From: Phalacrocorax aristotelis
Lineage: Eukaryota > Chordata > Aves > Suliformes > Phalacrocoracidae
Length of the DNA stretch: 64,000 nucleotides
Reading direction: 5' to 3'
NCBI RefSeq assembly: GCF_949628215.1
Contig: NC_134278.1
Span: 106,373,277-106,437,276 of the forward strand
Shown here in pieces: positions 39,601 through 49,200 of this stretch. The position numbers and the translations under genes were made by a program. The number at the start of each line of letters is the position of its first letter. Position 1 is the stretch's first letter. The notes under the pieces are model-generated. The model made no database searches. It saw nothing but the letters and a program-made list of their open reading frames with translations, and was not told the origin of the DNA.

Positions 39601-41549
39601 CATTTAGTGTTGCTCAGATAAAGCAAGATAAACATGTCACTGCCTCTAACACAAATAAAATGAAGTTTCATTTTTGTTTTTCAAGAAGTGCCTACACAGC
39701 AGGGAAGAACACAAGTAAAATGCCACCAGAAGCTAGTGGTACTTGAGATATTTCTACCATTTCTCTCAATTTTGAGAATTCTACCTGTCTTTCAATATCT
39801 TGTCTGACTTTACTACATTAAAGAGTATAAAATTAAGAATAAAGTTGCTTTGGCTGCCTGATGTTGTCTCTAGCACTGGATGACTGAGGGTAAATGAGCT
39901 TCAGCATTTGCTTCTGTTCTCTTCTGCATCTCCCACCCTTTTACATGACATTTTGATCTTAACAGGGGTATTAATTTTTGAAGATGGACAAAACCACTTT
40001 AAGTACTAAATACCTCAAGACAGACAATGCAGAAAAGTGAATATAGCTATTACAAGAGTGACCAAATCTTGCAATAGTTGTAGATCACTTAAACATTTGT
40101 CATAATGTTCACTACTCTTCAAATTGATTCCACAGTACTCTTGTAATACTATTTCTAAAATTCTCCCTGAACTGGTATGAATAGACTAAGTATTTATCAA
40201 GATTAACAAGATTGCTTCTGTTATCTTCAGTTACTTTAACATGACTGTCTTTCACAACTGGATTGCATCTTGCCCATCCTAGACCCCTAATTTCTCCCCA
40301 AAGTCAGTTGTGTGGTTCTCTTCACAGTAAAATGGAATAACAAAAATCCTGGTTTCTGGAACAGTATCCTAGAAAATACCCAATTTTTGCAGGGATTTTC
40401 TGGTTCTTAGGGAGGGATTTAATGTTAAAACAAATATAGCTTACTGACAATAAGCTACAAAATGCTGAAACATTCACTAGTCCCTTCAGTTCGGTCCTTC
40501 TCACTTTTATATGCTTATTGCATCTTTGCTCTAGCCTGATGAATTGAAAATGAAGGCTTCAGCAGAGTTATGATTAAGACAGTTAGACCTTTGATAAGGT
40601 CTTCCCCCCCCCGAGTTGAGTCTTGTGAAGTTGGCTCTTCTGAGAGACAAGTCATCTGTTTGTTGTTTTTTTTTTTTTTTTATGGTAGTCCTTGTGCCCT
40701 ATGTCATTAAAACCAAAACAAACTAAGTGTCTTTTGATTGTAGCAGTTCCATACAGCTAAAGCATAGCTATACAATGAAAATTCCTGCCTTGGAGGCTGC
40801 AGTGAAAGTAAATTACTAATTGTTAATGCACCTAAACTCATTATTCATCAAATCAGAGCCTAGTTTGTACCCAATTGAATTAATACAAGGATAGAGTTGG
40901 AATAATGTGGGTAGTGTAGAAAGACCACTGGACAGGTTGGGTTTACCCCTGCTATGAAGAAATGACAAGGTTTTTCAGTAGCCGAGTGCCTAATACTCTG
41001 TTTCCTTTTCTTTTTGGAACTGGATTATGTCACTGTCCTGTCCTTCAGAAGAAACTCCATGTCTTTTGTTCTTACGTCAACTAATATTTCCTTAGGTGCT
41101 GGGAGGTACACCCTAGAAATGACAATGGCATATATCCTTTTACCACAATTATTTAAAAGCTCTGTTTTCAATTTTCCCTCCAAAAATGGAAAAGAACTGA
41201 AATGCATTTAATTAGATTACTTAAAGTAGGTAGCAAAATGGGTCACAGGGTTAAAAGACACAAGCTGAGCACTAAATGCTGGAAGATGCACTAATTCAGT
41301 ATGTACTTTTTGTTTTCTTAAGGTAATGCACTCCTGCTCCCCTTTTCTACAACCAAGAAGAAAGTACACTTTGATGGAAGTGAAAAGAATGCTGTGTCTC
41401 CTGTTAATTTGGAAAACTATCCCCTTTCCAAAGGGAAATGCTCTGATCTCAAAAAACGTCTCTATGCTGCAAATCTACGGGCTCAAGCACTGTCTGAACT
41501 GGAAAAGAACTATCAACTAAAGAGCAGACAAATCTTGGGAATGCGCTGA
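33508..41549 (+). CDS. NEK2: Serine/threonine kinase NEK2, complete gene of nine coding exons
   Basis: NEK2 is a NIMA-related mitotic kinase that phosphorylates centrosome linker proteins (C-NAP1/CEP250, rootletin) and promotes centrosome separation. Joining 33508-33603, 33824-34041, 35161-35398, 36106-36188, 36435-36561, 37375-37594, 38588-38642, 38725-38795 and 41323-41549 gives 1,335 nt, 444 residues plus stop; human NEK2A has 445. The kinase domain (about 8-270) has the glycine loop GAGSYG at 15-20, lysine 37 (VWK), HRD with aspartate 140, DFG at 158-160, and an activation segment [14 protein letters not shown] coiled coil or leucine zipper follows (about 300-345). The C-terminus has the PP1-binding KVHF (383-386) and the MR dipeptide used for APC/C binding. 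The start is the first ATG after the promoter and lies just before DYEVL, as in human. Oddities are a GC splice donor in intron 2, no KEN box, and one residue fewer than human before HRD. Identity is very secure. Confidence 0.97.
33824..34041 (+). CDS. NEK2: NEK2 coding exon 2 (residues 33-104)
   Basis: The acceptor is a T/C tract followed by TAG. The exon encodes [10 protein letters not shown] with catalytic lysine 37, the conserved helix C ([14 protein letters not shown]) and the hinge ([14 protein letters not shown]). Protein alignment requires the exon to end after AGAGAAAG at 34041, where the intron begins GCATGT rather than GT. A GT donor 15 bases upstream (after 34026) has the same phase and would remove five residues. 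Confidence 0.9.
34042..35160 (+). other. NEK2: NEK2 intron 2, apparent GC-AG class
   Basis: This 1,119-bp intron begins GCATGT and ends TTTCAG. It is AT-rich, with no gene or recognised repeat. GC-AG introns are a known minor class spliced by the major spliceosome. Confidence 0.75.
35161..35398 (+). CDS. NEK2: NEK2 coding exon 3 (residues 105-184)
   Basis: The acceptor is TTTCAG and the donor CCA/GTAAGA. It encodes the catalytic core: [17 protein letters not shown] and the activation loop [13 protein letters not shown]. Between the conserved SDGG and HRD there are three residues (VTV) where human has four (HTVL), so the reading frame is kept but one residue is missing. Confidence 0.97.
35399..36105 (+). 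other. NEK2: NEK2 intron 3
   Basis: This is a 707-bp AT-rich intron with canonical GT-AG ends, and nothing else is recognised in it. Confidence 0.85.
36106..36188 (+). CDS. NEK2: NEK2 coding exon 4 (residues 185-212)
   Basis: The acceptor is TTCTTTAG and the donor GTAAGT. It encodes [20 protein letters not shown], the end of the activation segment (SPE) and helix F, nearly identical to human. It ends in phase 2. Confidence 0.96.
36435..36561 (+). CDS. NEK2: NEK2 coding exon 5 (residues 212-254)
   Basis: The acceptor is TTCTTCAG and the donor GTAAGA. It encodes the lower C-lobe, including [20 protein letters not shown], which is almost unchanged from human. Confidence 0.96.
36562..37374 (+). 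other. NEK2: NEK2 intron 5
   Basis: This 813-bp intron has canonical GT-AG ends. Its middle (about 36990-37270) is less AT-rich than the neighbouring introns, but no exon or repeat family is recognised there. Confidence 0.8.
37375..37594 (+). CDS. NEK2: NEK2 coding exon 6 (residues 255-328)
   Basis: The acceptor is CCTCTAG and the donor GTATGA. It encodes the last kinase helix (RPSVEDIL, then LIADLV) and the first half of the coiled coil, rich in K, E, Q and R ([18 protein letters not shown]). It ends in phase 1. Confidence 0.95.
37595..38587 (+). other. NEK2: NEK2 intron 6
   Basis: This is a 993-bp AT-rich intron with GT-AG ends and no other recognised content. Confidence 0.85.
38588..38642 (+). 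CDS. NEK2: NEK2 coding exon 7 (residues 328-346)
   Basis: This 55-bp exon has acceptor ATTCCAG and donor GTACCT. It encodes [14 protein letters not shown] of the coiled coil, identical to human in this core. The next intron is only 82 bp. Confidence 0.95.
38725..38795 (+). CDS. NEK2: NEK2 coding exon 8 (residues 346-370)
   Basis: The acceptor is AAACAG and the donor GTATGA, in phase 1. It encodes the end of the coiled coil (AENLMRNYN) and a divergent linker. Its 3' boundary matches the point where human NEK2A and NEK2B sequences part (residue 371). Confidence 0.93.
38796..41322 (+). other. NEK2: NEK2 intron 8, possible alternative last exon
   Basis: This 2,527-bp intron starts with 75 codons open in frame with exon 8, ending at a stop at 39020-39022. 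AATAAA signals follow at 39654-39659 and 39838-39843. The second has TG-rich sequence shortly downstream. A poly-T run lies at about 40664-40681. No repeat family is recognised. Confidence 0.6.
41323..41549 (+). CDS. NEK2: NEK2 coding exon 9 (residues 370-444 and stop)
   Basis: The acceptor is TTCTTAAG. It encodes the NEK2A-specific tail: KKKVHF (PP1 docking), a divergent serine- and proline-containing stretch, then a tail close to human ([20 protein letters not shown]) ending ILGMR. Where human has KEN at 391-393 this protein reads EKN at 390-392. Stop TGA is at 41547-41549. Confidence 0.97.
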
Positions 41550-42060
41550 AACTGTAACAGATGTACAGTATTTAACTTTTTAGAGTTGATTAAATGTATA
41601 GGAAGATAATTGTGCCTCCCACATTTAAGCTAGAACCTACTGAAAACATATTTTAACAGTTGTTATACAAAATCTTAGTCTATGGTATGTAGTCTATGAT
41701 GAGGCCATAAGAGATCATATTATCAAAACAGGTAGTTTCAATACCAAATCAAACAAGCTGAATGAATTGTATTCTAGAAAAAAACACTTTGGTCCTCCTT
41801 CTGTTTACCATCCATTCATTAGTCTTTTGAAAATATAAAGAATGAATATTGTAAAAACAGATTTTTTAAAATCTGTTGTGAAAAACTTTTCAGATTAAAA
41901 ACTTACAGAGGTTCAGAATCTGTAGGTTAAAATGATGCTGTATGTAATGTACAGTACTTGATAAAAGTATTGATATTTTGTATATGTGGAAAAACAGTGG
42001 TCTTTTGTCTGCACTTGTAAATATTTTTTAAGTATCAAAAGAGCAAAAAGAGATTTTATG
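41550..42060 (+). other. NEK2: Probable NEK2 3' untranslated region
   Basis: The sequence after the stop is AT-rich and has ATTAAA variants of the polyadenylation signal at 41589-41594 and 41894-41899. The true end cannot be decided from sequence alone. Confidence 0.5.
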
Positions 42061-45000
42061 CTATCTCTTTCAACTAACCTAGGTGGCCCATCAAAGCAGG
42101 CTACTTTTAGCTTAATGTCTTTGACTAATGAGTGGGATGGGTCAGCTTAGTATGACTGATGAGTTTACAGTTCTTTCTGCCTGGGCAGCTGAACGGCTTG
42201 TCCATCAGCTCCTGAAAGGCCTGCTTCAGAACATAGCATTTGAACTAACACCTTCTTTGGTTTGCCTTGAAACTGCGTTATAAATTGATCTCCTGAGACT
42301 GCTGTCCTGGATGGGACATCATCCAGGGTATTAGCACCTGTGTTGGGGAGGGGCAATTGTACTTTGAATAGCAAATCCTTATTTTCTAGAAGCTTATGAG
42401 GTGTCTCCATCTTTTCCTTCACAATTCTCTGCCAGAGTAGGAGTTGCTCACTTAAGGTGGTCTAGGTTTCATGAACTAACTCAGGTTCATAAATTTTAAA
42501 AAATCCTTTGAAACTGTAATGTCTGACATATATAAAGATTTTCTGTCTCTGGGTTGAAATGCCATAAAACATATACTTTCAGAAAATAGCTAATTTTCAA
42601 AACATCTGTTTCCTTATTGGGCCATGAATCTTATCTCAGGAGGTATTCTAGATGGTTTTTACTCAAAAAAAGATAATCTTATTTGAAACATCAATTTAAT
42701 TTGGCATATTTGCTGATAGACAAGTACTTGTGTTGCCAAACATAAGTTGTGCTCTAACAGATTCTTAACCACCCAGCGGAGCTTATCATATTTGTTTGCA
42801 TAGTGGTTACTGTTTTCACCATAGCCTTTGCTTAAAAGATTTAGAATACGACCATTTGGTTTGCTAGTCTAAAACTACCACTATTCTGGTAGTCACTACC
42901 CAGCGCTCAGTGTAGTCAGAAGTGTCTTGCTGGTATGCACAGCCAAAGTGTCTGTGACACACTGATCAGTGCAGCTTTCCTGCTGTACTCTTTCATATTG
43001 TTTAAGATTCTCACACGTATTTGGAGGGTGAATCCCTGTTCTCTCACCATGTTTGCATATTCCGATTTTTCTGTTCTGTGCCACAACAAGGTGATCTGGC
43101 ATGCAGCCTTCCTGGCCTTCATGTGGATCCTTACTGTATAGCCCATAACCTAGCAAAGAGTAGAATATGCAGTAGTGTTAATCTAATCTGAGCAAATATA
43201 CAGGATGCAGTAATTTTGTATGCTTTGTCATCTGCAAAATGCAGGTACAATTAGTGAAAGGAGGAAACCAAGCAACCAAGAAAACAAATTAGTAATTACT
43301 GATTCAGGAAAGGCTGTATTGTGAATTGGCTGGTGTTTGCAAATGCTTTGCTTTTCACAAGACCAAACTAAGAAAATGGCTTGAGAGGTTTTTTTTTTTC
43401 TTTCTTTCTTGGAACATGTAGATGCAACAAATAATTTCTGCATTTAAAAGTAAAATACCTTCAAGACCAATGCCTGCAGCTTTCCTTTAATTCTCTACTG
43501 ACCTCAAGATGGCACTGTTGCCCTGTAATTTTTGGGAATTTATTGATACATTCATACAAAATTTAAGATCTGATTTAAATATATTTTTACATGTTTTGTT
43601 TCAGAAAATCAGAAGTGTGTTGCTGCAAGATGCTGATTTTCTTAGGCTATAGGTGCTTTAATACTTGCTGGTGCAATTAATTGTAGTTATCTCTGATTTG
43701 CCATTTTGCATCTCTTATGCATGTTTTATAAAAATGGTTGAATCAAAGTCTTAGTTAACAATTACACTATTATAAATAAGTAATGTTATGGAGAGTGCAA
43801 ACTCTCCAATGACAATGGTAGTAATAAATGAAAACAGCTTAAGTTACAGTTGTAGCATTGAGCTGTTTAAGCTGTTCTACTCACAATGTCTTCTTGAAGT
43901 ATTAGCATTCTAATATGATAAATGCAGCATCTCTCAAAGTTTTTGAAATAAGAACTTCCTACTGGTATGTGTCAAACATAGGGAAAGGCATCCTGGGGAT
44001 GGTCTTCATTCTCTCTTGGGATTTTTGCTTTGGAATCCTGAAATTCACATTTTCCTACAAAGGCATAATTGTTTCTCCCAGAGCATCCGTGTAGTATTGG
44101 AATCACATTCGGGATGTCAGTTTCAAATATATTCAGGAAAATAAATAGACCATTTACAGGAATAGTGACTGTTTATGGAGTGCTTGCAAAACATTGCCAT
44201 TATGTGGATGGGTGTACTTGTCTCTTAAAAGCGAAGGTGAAGTGAAATTGTACATATGTATACAGTACAGCTTAAGTCTTATAAGATGATAATAATAATG
44301 GTGTACACTGTTGAATGTTGTGAGGTAAATTAATTGATGTTTAATATCAGTATCTGGAATTTTAATAATATGTATAGTTACAGAAGTTATATATGCACAG
44401 AACATAATTTAGCCCAAGGATAGATTGGAGGGGAAGTTGCATCACCCATGGACCAGATCCCTGATTTCAGCTTTCATGTGTGACCTTCATCCAGACCCTG
44501 TCCTGCGCCTTAGGTTCCAATCTGTAACAGGTTCATCACAGGCCTTCTGCACTTTGGGCAGATTTTGTGCGGCGGTGGCACAATCACTTTGGTCTCTGGG
44601 CAGCTGTGCATATACTAGGGAATGGAATTTACTGGGAAATAGCGGTAAGTTACCAAATTTATTCAATTATTAGCCTAGTCAACTGTCCCCTCTGCAAGCC
44701 AGTTGACCAGGCCATTCCATGTAACTACAGCACTTAAATGGCATGAAAGTGTTGGCTAGCTGGGCAGATAAAATGCCTAAAGAAAATCAGGCTCAAATAT
44801 AGTGGACCATCAAGCTTCTTCCTAAACATAAATATCAATAGGTCGTTTAACCTCTACTATATCATTGAACAGGTGGAGACAGAAATCCCTCCAGAACAAA
44901 TATAAAATATTTTATAGGGAATTTCACATTTTTGCCTTTACTGTCAGTGAGTAACCCAGGAGGAAGCGATCTGGTCCTAATAGTGGCACAAGCTGATTCA

Positions 45001-46027
45001 CAGGCGCTCACTGAAAGAATCAATCTCCTGCAGTTTGCTGCAGGTACAAGAAACAGTGCAGAGCAGAAGCTCCCTGCTATTACTCTTGTCTTCACCCAAA
45101 AAAGAGATTGCTCCTCACTTATGCTGCATGTCATCCTAGCCCCTGCATGTACCTCATTGCTGTGCTAATAAAGTCAATTTCCTGGTAAGCAATGCTTCCA
45201 GCATTCCTAGCCCAAAATACAGCTCGACCCAGTAATGACACAGTGACTGCCTTTGGGCCGTGTCTTTGTGTAACTTGTGTGAAGCCAGAGGAATCCTAGT
45301 ATCTATAAAGCTGGTGTATTGGGCATAGAAGCTGAAGCCTGCACTGGGAGCCTGCTTAATAGCCATTCTAGCACCGTGGAAGACTGTGGCCTAATTAAGG
45401 CTACACAGAGTATAATCCACATCAGGTATTAGAAGTGAGTTTTATTTATTTATTTACCTTAAAAGTTAGCTGAAAGTTAAATATTAATGTTTACAACTTT
45501 AAAAAGCTCCACAGACTGATAGGGTAACGCCACATATTGATAACAGTATGATAACAAACTGCTTTTCCATTTAATCTTGCTTTCAGCCAGATCAGCAATG
45601 CTGAGAAGTTACTACACTTGAGGCAACAGCGCCTTTATGTGACGTATTATTTTGAAGGCAAAGTGCACTTCTGAGGCTCAGCTGCCATGAAAGGATGAAG
45701 CTTTGTTGGAAAAAAAATCCCTTGTATTCTACAAAATGGATTCATGCTAGAGTTTTACGATATGAAGGGAAAAGAAAGGTTACACAGATATCTAGAATTA
45801 GCTAGCTCTAGATAGTCTTTATTTTCCAACATAGGCACTTTCTGGGTAAAAAAACATGTTTATGAAAACTTTTGGCTTAATTAACTTTCATATTTGACTG
45901 GTTTAATTTTTGACTAATGGATGATGCTTGTTTCTGGGCTACCTCGTTTGAGCAGAGGTAATTTATGGGCCCAGTTACTACTGCATTGTTCTCTACTATG
46001 AATATATTATTGGTCTCAATGCATTTC
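42061..46027. other. Intergenic DNA between NEK2 and SLC30A1, left part
   Basis: An open minus-strand frame of 85 codons (42165-42422), extendable upstream to a stop near 42473, has a protein-like composition but matches nothing I know. An AATAAA lies at 45167-45172 on the plus strand. No other gene or repeat is recognised. Confidence 0.45.
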
Positions 46028-46033
46028 GTCTGC
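46028..46033. repeat. Target-site duplication, left copy (GTCTGC)
   Basis: Six bases directly before the LTR are repeated exactly at 46284-46289. A 6-bp duplication is typical of ERVK, alpha- and betaretrovirus-like integration. Confidence 0.85.
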
Positions 46034-46283
46034 TGTAGTTGTACGCTTCTACGGGAGAACTTATCTTGGGCCACATATCTCCGGGACACAGGGCTCTACC
46101 CACCCTGGGGACAGTGATGCACAGACATCAATATGATGGATACAAAATGTCCGTTTATTTATCTGCGTCACACGCTTATATAGCTCTTGCGCTTCCTGTT
46201 TCTGCCACTCCTATGGGGAGGAGTCTATCTTTCCGTCACATCCCGTGATCTTCCGGTTGCCGATCCCTGTCTATTCCCCTACA
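46034..46283 (-). mobile_element. Short solo LTR of an avian endogenous retrovirus (ERVK-like)
   Basis: This 250-bp element starts TGTAG, ends CTACA and has perfect 6-bp flanking duplications. On the minus strand it has a TATA box (TATATAA, at 46176-46182) followed about 20 bases later by AATAAA (46154-46159), the promoter-plus-polyadenylation layout of a compact LTR with a very short R region. The terminal inverted repeat TGTAG/CTACA is intact. No retroviral coding sequence flanks it, so it is a solo LTR. Orientation is inferred from the TATA and AATAAA order. Confidence 0.85.
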
Positions 46284-46289
46284 GTCTGC
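46284..46289. repeat. Target-site duplication, right copy (GTCTGC)
   Basis: This is an exact match to 46028-46033 on the other side of the LTR. Confidence 0.85.
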
Positions 46290-49200
46290 TTCCTTGGCAA
46301 CTGAAAGTCTGACTTGGACATGACACGCAGCGAGTAATAACCAATAATGCAGCTTCCACTATCAACTTTCATATGTAGTTTTTTGTGGTAAAATTAATGC
46401 AACATGCAGATTTATGAGGAATATGGCAGTTACTCAGCAGGTGCTTGAATACTTGGCTAGAGCTAGTAATTTTTTTCCCATTATTCATACTAATCTGAAA
46501 AACTTTTTTATTTGCAAAGATAGCTGCTAAATACTTTTTTACTATTTAGTCAGCTCTTTTAGCAGGTCCTGCTCTTGTAAGGTCAGCAGAAGCAAGCTTA
46601 TGCATAATACAAATTTTGCACGTTTGTGTCAGTCAAAGTCCCAAGGACACAACTGAAGCCCAGTAAAGCCAATGACAAGCTTTCCTTCAGATTCAGTGAA
46701 CCCTTGGCTGGACTTCAACTTCATCAGCATTAGATATACTAGGCATTTGTAAATACTTACACTTGTTTGCTCTTTGGGGAGGAAGAACATTGCCAAAGGT
46801 ACAGCAGGAAAAAGCAATATATCTTCCTCAACAGAAGTGAAGACAAGTCACTTTAGGCAGAACTCTCAATCTTGGCTTCTACCAAATCGGACCTTCCTTG
46901 ACAAGAATTCACATCAATAGCCCTTGGGCAAGCTTGGGTACGGCACAGACCTCTCTGGAGTTGTATGTAGTGTAGGGAACAGCGAATGCTTTTTTTTTCT
47001 GCTCATAATGTGTTTTTACTATCCAATTGCAAATATAAGCAATATTATCTACGTGACCTCTCAGCTCCTCCTAGACCATCAGGGAATACTCCAGTGACCC
47101 TAGAGCTGGATGGCTATTTAGGTCATCCAGGAAGTTTAGAAAATCCTTCCTGACAAATGCAAGTGTTAAAGTCACTGACCAACTTGAGAGCTTATTGCCA
47201 CGTAAAGTCTTTTCTGACTACCACTAATCAATCTTTAGATGCCACTAGGGAAAGATAATACGGACTTTCTGAGACCTGGATGATAACATAAACAAAGCCA
47301 TCAGGGCAAATGGCAGATCATGACAGATAATGATTTCCTGGGAGGTGAAGCAAATACCTCCTATGGCAATGATCCACGTAATTAGCTTGCACTGGATTAT
47401 AAGTAATTTGTGGTTGCAACTAAAAGCAGGAGGAAGCATTAGCATTAAAGAAAATGATGTAATCAAGGAAGTATTCAGCTGATTGGGAAAATAACATATT
47501 TTTATGAGAATTACTACAGACTTACCTTTAAGGCACATTTTAAATATTTCTCCCCAGGTGAACTGAAAGCTAGGAAAATCTTCTCATCATTGTGCCAGTT
47601 TCTAGAGGGACAAGTGTGACCAGAGAACTGCTGCTGTGTGATGTACTCAAAGGGATCTATCTGCCTGTAAGGCAGGCAGGAGCCTCACCCTTTTCAGGTG
47701 TAAGATCATTTTTCACAAATTTTAATTCAGTCAACTTCAGCAATGTGATGGTCACAGGTCAGCAGTGCGATGAATACAGGTAAGCAAACAAGACTATGTC
47801 ACTAAATCTCTGTGTAAGATGCAATGAGTAAAATTCCATGCTCTAAATTTCCCACTCTTCTTCAAAGTCAAACTCCTGTCTCAGTGCTTTAGGTGTCAAG
47901 ATGAAATTGGAGGCTACAGGGGGACCTCACCTCTGTGCAACGCTACATTCAGTAGAGGTCCATGTATTATCGAAAGGCGAAAGGGTGTGAAAATATATTT
48001 TCTAGTTACAGTATTAAGTAAAGGACTGAAAACTAGACCCTGCATTGCCTAAGTTCAGGGCAGAGCCCTAGCAACCTTGTTTCAGAGGCTGTATGTACAA
48101 CCACAGTCTTCATTTGTGTGTGGTTTTAACCTCTTTCCCTGTTTCATTTTGCTGTCTCACGTTCTGGCTAAAAGAATCCATGGCAGACTCATCTTGTAAC
48201 TGCTGCTAATTTGCACTTGCTGCTGGCATGGCTGTGGATGCAAACCAGACAGTTAAACGTTGGCAAGAAGTGGTAAGTTAATCACGGCCTTGGAAGCGTG
48301 GTCCTCTGCTTCTGCTCCAGGGAATGAGCTCAACTGAATGGCAAAGTCCAGCCAGGGAACTCAGCCCTGAGTTCATGCCAGGGAGTAACCATGAGTTTTG
48401 TTTTCAAATCTGGCTCTGAGTAACTTCTTACATAAAATCATAGAGCCTGGCTCAAATTGACCAGCTGTTCCAATTGCTTTTTCTAGTGCTGTTTTTTTAC
48501 AGTTTAGAATCCATCTTCAAAGACATTTTCTGGAAGCGAAATAGCACTTGCTACAGAGGTCAATTCTAAGCTCAGCATTATTGCAATGATTTGCAGTGTT
48601 TCCTAGTGGCCTGCCATATCTGCATCGCCTCAGTAGCATGCAAAACTTCCTGTCAGAAATGGAAGTTGTTTCTAAAGGTTTGCTCCAGGTCCTGCCCCCA
48701 CACCCCTTATCAAGCTGTTTCTCTACAGCTTCAGCTTGGGCAAAGAGCCAACTTTCTCAAAAAAAATACTACCTTTATAAAGTGGGATTGAAGAAATCAC
48801 TGTGCTGTGGTGAAGCACCCTGAGATCTGTACATGCTGAATAATCCTATTTAACTCTTCATGGCTTTGGAGTTATTAGTGGGCATCTAAAGATATACTGT
48901 ACATAACCAATTGGCATTGGTACAAAGTTGGAGAAAAAGGTGTATGTTTTGCATGGATTTATTATCATACAAACATGTACTACCACAGATGCTGTAAACT
49001 TTAGTCCTAATCCAGTATCCCACAGTACCAGGCTGTGAAAACATATTTTTAGTGATCCTATAGTAAACACACCAATTGTTCTCTTACAGAAAATCAGAAG
49101 CATCAACAAGAAAAACACTGAATGAAATAAAATCTTTGCAATGGTAGGGACAGCTTTCAACATATGGAAACACAGAATTGTCTTCTACTCTTCTTTTTAG

